From assembly GCA_010024125.1 (NCBI GenBank), contig RGHP01000004.1:1-32339 (forward strand): a stretch of DNA of 32,339 nt, in the 5' to 3' direction. Each line of letters begins with the position of its first letter. The first letter of the stretch is position 1. Of this stretch, positions 28,943 through 32,339 are shown in pieces. The position numbers and the translations under genes were made by a program. The notes beneath the pieces were generated by a model. It worked only from the letters and a program-made list of their open reading frames with translations, was not told the origin of the DNA and did not search any database. The stretch is from Gammaproteobacteria bacterium. GTDB taxonomy: Bacteria > Pseudomonadota > Gammaproteobacteria > Pseudomonadales > Litorivicinaceae.

Positions 28943-29629
28943 TTAGGCTGCCAGCTTCTCTAACGCATCAAATAAGTACTCGAAGCTATCGACAACCAGA
29001 TCAGCACCTAACGACTCCGGCGCGGTGTTTGTGTAACCGCCTCTAACTAAAATACACGGCATACCAGCGTTACGCGCAGCTTTCACATCCGCGATAGAGT
29101 CACCGACCAACACGGCTTGTCGGTCGCCCGTACCGATACGCTCAGCACACAGCAGGAGAGGCTCAGGGTCAGGCTTCAACGAACGGCCTGGTATCCAGCC
29201 AATACAGTCGTCAAACATTGACATCAAGCTCAATTCGTTCAAGATTATTTCCGCGACGGGCTCTGACTTGTTCGTACAAACGCCCATCGCAAAACCAGCT
29301 CCTTTTGCGGTATCCAACGTTTCTCGAACGGCATGCATTGGCCTCGTCTTTACAGCAGGCCTATCCGTATATGCTTTCTTAAACGCATCGCAAAACGCTT
29401 GTCTAATCTCAGGCGATCCACCAGTCGCCTCCAACGCATGCTCGCAGAGGTTCGGCATCCCATCACCGATAAAGGCCTGGGTCTCTTTGATAGAAATACG
29501 ACGAAGACCGTAGCTCGGCAGGATACTGTTCACGGCATCGTGAAGATCAGGGGCGGAATCAATCAGCGTACCATCCAAGTCAAAAACCAATGAAAATTGG
29601 CTCGCTAGCTTAAGATAATTTGTCATCAC
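28943..29629 (-). CDS. cbbZ: Phosphoglycolate phosphatase (CbbZ/Gph)
   Basis: A HAD phosphatase that hydrolyses 2-phosphoglycolate, the product of RuBisCO oxygenation. The 228-residue protein has the nucleophile motif VFDLDGTLIDSAPDLHDAVN near residue 15, CTNKSEPVAE (motif II), LKPDPEPLLL (lysine motif) and VGDSIADVKAARNAGM (motif III), all classical for Gph/CbbZ. It overlaps rpe by 4 bases, so it is translationally coupled to another CBB enzyme. Confidence 0.9.
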   Translation of the reverse strand: MMTNYLKLASQFSLVFDLDGTLIDSAPDLHDAVNSILPSYGLRRISIKETQAFIGDGMPNLCEHALEATGGSPEIRQAFCDAFKKAYTDRPAVKTRPMHAVRETLDTAKGAGFAMGVCTNKSEPVAEIILNELSLMSMFDDCIGWIPGRSLKPDPEPLLLCAERIGTGDRQAVLVGDSIADVKAARNAGMPCILVRGGYTNTAPESLGADLVVDSFEYLFDALEKLAA

Positions 29630-30294
29630 AGACCCTTTACAGAGTCCCTGATGGCCTCGATGTTCCGACGATAGGACTCGACAGAGCCGCCTTTAAACAC
29701 TGCAGAGCCGGCGACCAAAGCTGTCGCACCAGCCGAAACGACAAGAGGCGCAGTCTCGGCAGTTATCCCGCCATCCACTTCAATATCGACATCGCGGCCG
29801 CCGAGCATGTCGCGAATCCTTGTAATTTTGTCGACCACCGTCGGAATAAATGACTGCCCACCAAACCCAGGATTCACGCTCATGACGAGAATAAGGTCAA
29901 CACGGTCAAGAACGTAGCGGAGACAATCTTCCGAGGTATGCGGATTCAGTGACACACCGGCCCGGCAACCGAGCTCACGAATCCGAGACAGGGTACGATC
30001 GAGATGCTCGCATACCTCAGCATGAACAGTGATGATGTCAGTACCCGCTTTTTGATAAAGCTCGAGTAGCTGATCGGGGTTACTCACCATTAAGTGAGCG
30101 TCAAATGTTTTGTTACTCGCACCACGAACGGCTTGGATGATTGGTGGTCCAAATGTCAGGTTCGGAACAAAGTGCCCGTCCATCACATCCAAGTGAATCC
30201 AGTCACAACCCGCCTGATCAACCGCCTGAATTTCTTCTGCTAGCTTTCCAAAATCTGAGGCAAGTACTGATGGGGCTATTTTTACGTCAGCCAT
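29626..30294 (-). CDS. rpe: Ribulose-phosphate 3-epimerase
   Basis: Interconverts ribulose-5-phosphate and xylulose-5-phosphate in the CBB and pentose phosphate pathways (CbbE in autotrophs). The 222-residue TIM barrel starts IAPSVLASDFGKL. It has the metal-binding HLDVMDGHFVPNLTFGP region (about 34-50), MSVNPGFGGQSF and EVDGGI. The ribosome site AAGGAA precedes the ATG. A 126-base gap separates it from prk upstream. Confidence 0.95.
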   Translation of the reverse strand: MADVKIAPSVLASDFGKLAEEIQAVDQAGCDWIHLDVMDGHFVPNLTFGPPIIQAVRGASNKTFDAHLMVSNPDQLLELYQKAGTDIITVHAEVCEHLDRTLSRIRELGCRAGVSLNPHTSEDCLRYVLDRVDLILVMSVNPGFGGQSFIPTVVDKITRIRDMLGGRDVDIEVDGGITAETAPLVVSAGATALVAGSAVFKGGSVESYRRNIEAIRDSVKGL

Positions 30295-30420
30295 GTGTGT
30301 TCCTTGTATTATTCGCGTTACAGCTTACCTGAAGCGTACCTGTGGTCCATATCACTGCGCGCGTTCGGTCGAATTCGATACAGACCAACCACGCGGACGC
30401 ATTTTGTGTGACATTAAAAA
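30295..30420. other. Gap between prk and rpe with no clear element
   Basis: These 126 bases interrupt an otherwise tight CBB run. After the prk stop the minus strand reads into TTTTTAA, but no convincing hairpin precedes it, and I see no clear promoter. It may carry a secondary promoter for rpe-cbbZ-cbbY. Confidence 0.35.
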
Positions 30421-31299
30421 TTATCCACGGAGCCGGCGCGATTCAGAGGCGAGCCTCCAAATCATGGGGGTCAAAATCAGTTGGAGCGCCAAAGCCATCT
30501 TCCCTCCCGGAATCACGATGGAATTCGGTCGTGACATGAAGCTCCCATGGATCATAGACAAAAGGTAGGGGAAATCGATTCCCCTAGGGTTCGCAAAGCG
30601 AATCACAACCATCGATTCATCAGCAGTTGGTATCCAACGCGCAATGAATGGGTTCGATGTATCTACGATTGGCACTCTCTGGAAGTTGATGTCAGTGACA
30701 GTAAACTGCGGACAGATGTAGTGCACGTAGTCATGCATCCGTCTCAAAATGGTATCTGTGACTGCTTCAGTGGAGTACCCTCGCTTCGCCTTGTCTCGAT
30801 GGAGCTTCTGAATCCACTCAAGGTTAATGACAGGAACGATGCCCACTTTCAGATCGGCGTATTGAGCGATGTTGACCTTTTCGTTAACGACAGCGCCATG
30901 GAGACCCTCGTAAAACAGCAGATCGGTGTCATCTTCAAACGACCGCCAATCGGTGAAGGTACCCGAGGGACAACCCCACTGTTCAGCCTCTTCGTCATCA
31001 TGCACGTAGGTGCGGGTGCGTCCATTGCCGGTTTCTCCATATGTTTTAAAAACATCCTCGAGAAGTTCAAACTCATTGGCCTCCTCACCAAAGTGCGAGA
31101 AATTATTTGCAGGATTCCCCTGTGCCTCGGCCAATCTTTTCTGCATCTCGGCGCGATCAAAACGATGGAACGCATCACCATCGATAAAAGCCGCCTTCAC
31201 TTTTTCACGGAAAAAAATCTGTGCGAAGGTATCGCGTACCGTCGACGTGCCCGCCCCAGATGACCCCGTAATTGAAATTATTGGATGTCTCTGTGACAT
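30421..31299 (-). CDS. cbbP: Phosphoribulokinase
   Basis: PRK makes ribulose-1,5-bisphosphate, the RuBisCO substrate, and is diagnostic of the CBB cycle. The 292-residue length and sequence fit the bacterial class I enzyme. The P-loop is GSSGAGTST at 12-20. The catalytic region includes FIDGDAFHRFDRAEM, and NNFSHFGEEANEFELLE and LLFYEGLHGAVV follow, all typical of proteobacterial PRK. It lies 14 bases after the fructose-bisphosphatase stop. Confidence 0.96.
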   Translation of the reverse strand: MSQRHPIISITGSSGAGTSTVRDTFAQIFFREKVKAAFIDGDAFHRFDRAEMQKRLAEAQGNPANNFSHFGEEANEFELLEDVFKTYGETGNGRTRTYVHDDEEAEQWGCPSGTFTDWRSFEDDTDLLFYEGLHGAVVNEKVNIAQYADLKVGIVPVINLEWIQKLHRDKAKRGYSTEAVTDTILRRMHDYVHYICPQFTVTDINFQRVPIVDTSNPFIARWIPTADESMVVIRFANPRGIDFPYLLSMIHGSFMSRPNSIVIPGGKMALALQLILTPMIWRLASESRRLRG

Positions 31300-31313
31300 T
31301 ACGAGCTCTCCGT

Positions 31314-32207
31314 CTATGACCGGAATAGGTTGCGATTACTAAATAGAGGTGACAGATCAAGACCCTGCCGCACCTCGGCCTCATAACTACCGACCCAATG
31401 TACCTCAGTTTTCGAACCAAAAACTAAGGCCGTCCGCTCATGAATCTCCGCTGGTACCTTCTCGAGAATCCTCGTAACGCCATCGGTGGCGGCCCCGCCG
31501 GCCTGCTCGGTCAGGAAAGCCACTGGATTCGCCTCATAGATCAGACGCAAGCGCCCACTTTCATATTTTGGACGACGATCTCCCGGATATAGGAAGACGC
31601 CTCCTCGGTTAAAGATTCGACCCGCGTCAGCAACCAGAGAACCAATCCAGCGCATATTGAAGTTGCGCTCACGGGGCCCTTCGTCACCGAGTAACAGATC
31701 ACTGACATATCGCTGGACCGGGGTAAACCATTGACGCGCGTTCGATGCGTTAATCGCGTATTCAGAGGTTTCTGCGGGTATCTCAATTCCCTCCTCAACC
31801 AAGAGGAAAACACCTGTCGCTGGATCCATCCGGTAGAGATCTGTCCCGTTACCGGTCGTGAGGTACAGGGTCGTTTGCGGTCCATAGACGAAAAATGCAG
31901 CAGCCAGTTGGTTTTTTCCGACCTGCATAGCCGATTGCTGTAGATCACCGCCTGGATTGGGAAGGACCGAAATGATCGTGCCGATAGACACGTTCACATC
32001 AATATTCGAGGATCCGTCGAGCGGATCGATTGCAACAACTAGCGGAGCAGATTCTTCGATGACCACCGCACTGTCTTGCTCCTCACTGCAGTAGGCAGCG
32101 ACGACCCCGGATGCCCTCGCTGCACCAAGGAATTCATCATCGGCTATCACATCAAGGGCTTTTTGATTATCGCCGTCAGAGTTTTGAACGCCGATCGTAT
32201 CGCTCAA
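31314..32207 (-). CDS. fbp: Class I fructose-1,6-bisphosphatase (CbbF type), N-terminus missing
   Basis: Hydrolyses fructose-1,6-bisphosphate (and often sedoheptulose-1,7-bisphosphate) in the CBB cycle. Counting from a TTG at 32205-32207, 297 residues show NSDGDNQKALDV (9-20), the metal-binding DPLDGSSNIDVNVSIGT (61-77), YIGS-type RWIGSLVADAGRIF and a typical AFLTEQAGGAATDG end. Family members are about 330-350 residues, so roughly the first 45 are absent. The TTG is probably not a true start. Upstream the frame stays open but encodes an RCC1-type repeat (next entry), not FBPase. The gene is truncated here by a chimera or rearrangement. Confidence 0.88.
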   Translation of the reverse strand: MSDTIGVQNSDGDNQKALDVIADDEFLGAARASGVVAAYCSEEQDSAVVIEESAPLVVAIDPLDGSSNIDVNVSIGTIISVLPNPGGDLQQSAMQVGKNQLAAAFFVYGPQTTLYLTTGNGTDLYRMDPATGVFLLVEEGIEIPAETSEYAINASNARQWFTPVQRYVSDLLLGDEGPRERNFNMRWIGSLVADAGRIFNRGGVFLYPGDRRPKYESGRLRLIYEANPVAFLTEQAGGAATDGVTRILEKVPAEIHERTALVFGSKTEVHWVGSYEAEVRQGLDLSPLFSNRNLFRS

Positions 32208-32339
32208 TTCACCTCCTGCCGAAATTTGCTTCCAATTTGTTCCTCCAGCAAACGTAGTAACTGGAGTATTTTTATCAGTTGATCTATTATCGCCGGTTCC
32301 TAATTGTAAAAAACCATTATATCCCCAAGTCCATAGAGT
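32208..32339 (-). other. RCC1-repeat coding fragment fused in frame to fbp
   Basis: Reading the minus strand from the window edge in the fbp frame gives 44 codons without a stop: LWTWGYNGFLQLGTGD near the edge, then TPVTTFAGGTNWKQISAGG just before fbp. This is the repeat pattern of RCC1-type beta-propeller proteins (LWTWG...QLG...W..ISAG), in which the next residues should be HTAAI-like, not FBPase. By hand count it is about 39% GC, clearly lower than fbp. It is most likely foreign sequence joined by a chimeric read or assembly, or a true fusion. Confidence 0.75.

Noticed and set aside
30547-31263. 238-codon plus-strand frame
   Set aside because: It is antisense to phosphoribulokinase, which is unmistakable on the minus strand.
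32199-32216. TTG at 32205-32207 with the upstream AGGAGGTGA as a genuine fbp start
   Set aside because: The Shine-Dalgarno-like match lies only one base from the TTG, too close to work, and arises from Ala-Gly-Gly-Glu codons. The protein would lack about 45 conserved N-terminal residues.

Overview
The window is a contig segment from a gammaproteobacterium, most likely a marine or aquatic chemolithoautotroph. The gammaproteobacterial assignment rests on neighbourhoods typical of that class: divergent gyrA/ubiG, the yciK-rluB-scpB-scpA-trpS-yciO-yciB block, smc-zipA-ligA, and a complete ccmABCDEFGHI operon. Autotrophy is inferred from a Calvin-Benson-Bassham gene run at the right end (fructose-bisphosphatase, phosphoribulokinase, ribulose-phosphate epimerase, phosphoglycolate phosphatase, CbbY-type phosphatase). 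RuBisCO itself is not in the window, so this remains an inference.

Layout. 1-509 is the 5' part of gyrA (minus). 660-2158 holds ubiG and yciK (plus). 2109-5565 is a tightly overlapping minus-strand operon, trpS-scpA-scpB-rluB, followed by a YciO/Sua5-family gene (5609-6238). 6299-9463 is a plus-strand run: yciB, a YgiM-like SH3/coiled-coil membrane protein, and the bifunctional tRNA-modification gene mnmC. 9456-17329 is a minus-strand block transcribed in the order GntR regulator, smc, zipA, ligA, then a lytic-transglycosylase-like lipoprotein. 17410-23782 is the cytochrome c maturation operon (ccmA to ccmI, minus). A tRNA-Arg(CCU) gene follows at 23869-23945 (plus).

Between that tRNA and the RNase J gene (about 23946-26055) the character changes. 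This stretch is gene-poor, AT-rich in places and full of inverted repeats. It holds a lipoprotein cytochrome c, a 49-residue CDGSH-like protein, a 62-residue cysteine-rich zinc-ribbon protein, a possible 34-residue ORF, a small lipoprotein, five CCTAGG hexamers in about 550 bases and an interlocked pair of inverted repeats. It is the most accessory-looking part of the window.

26056-28242 contains a divergent pair: an RNase J family ribonuclease (minus) and a stand-alone LexA/UmuD-type S24 self-cleaving protein (plus). A near-consensus LexA (SOS) box lies between their starts. 28239-32207 is the CBB run on the minus strand.

At the extreme right end the fructose-bisphosphatase reading frame continues without a stop into an AT-richer 132-base segment that encodes an RCC1-type repeat instead of the expected FBPase N-terminus. 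This is either a chimeric assembly/amplification junction or a genuine recombination break. It should be resolved before the end of the contig is trusted.

How the genes work together. Smc, ScpA and ScpB together form the bacterial condensin. ZipA, YciB and the transglycosylase-like lipoprotein belong to envelope and division functions. CcmA-I attach heme to c-type cytochromes such as the lipoprotein cytochrome next door. The CBB enzymes regenerate ribulose-1,5-bisphosphate and clear RuBisCO side products.
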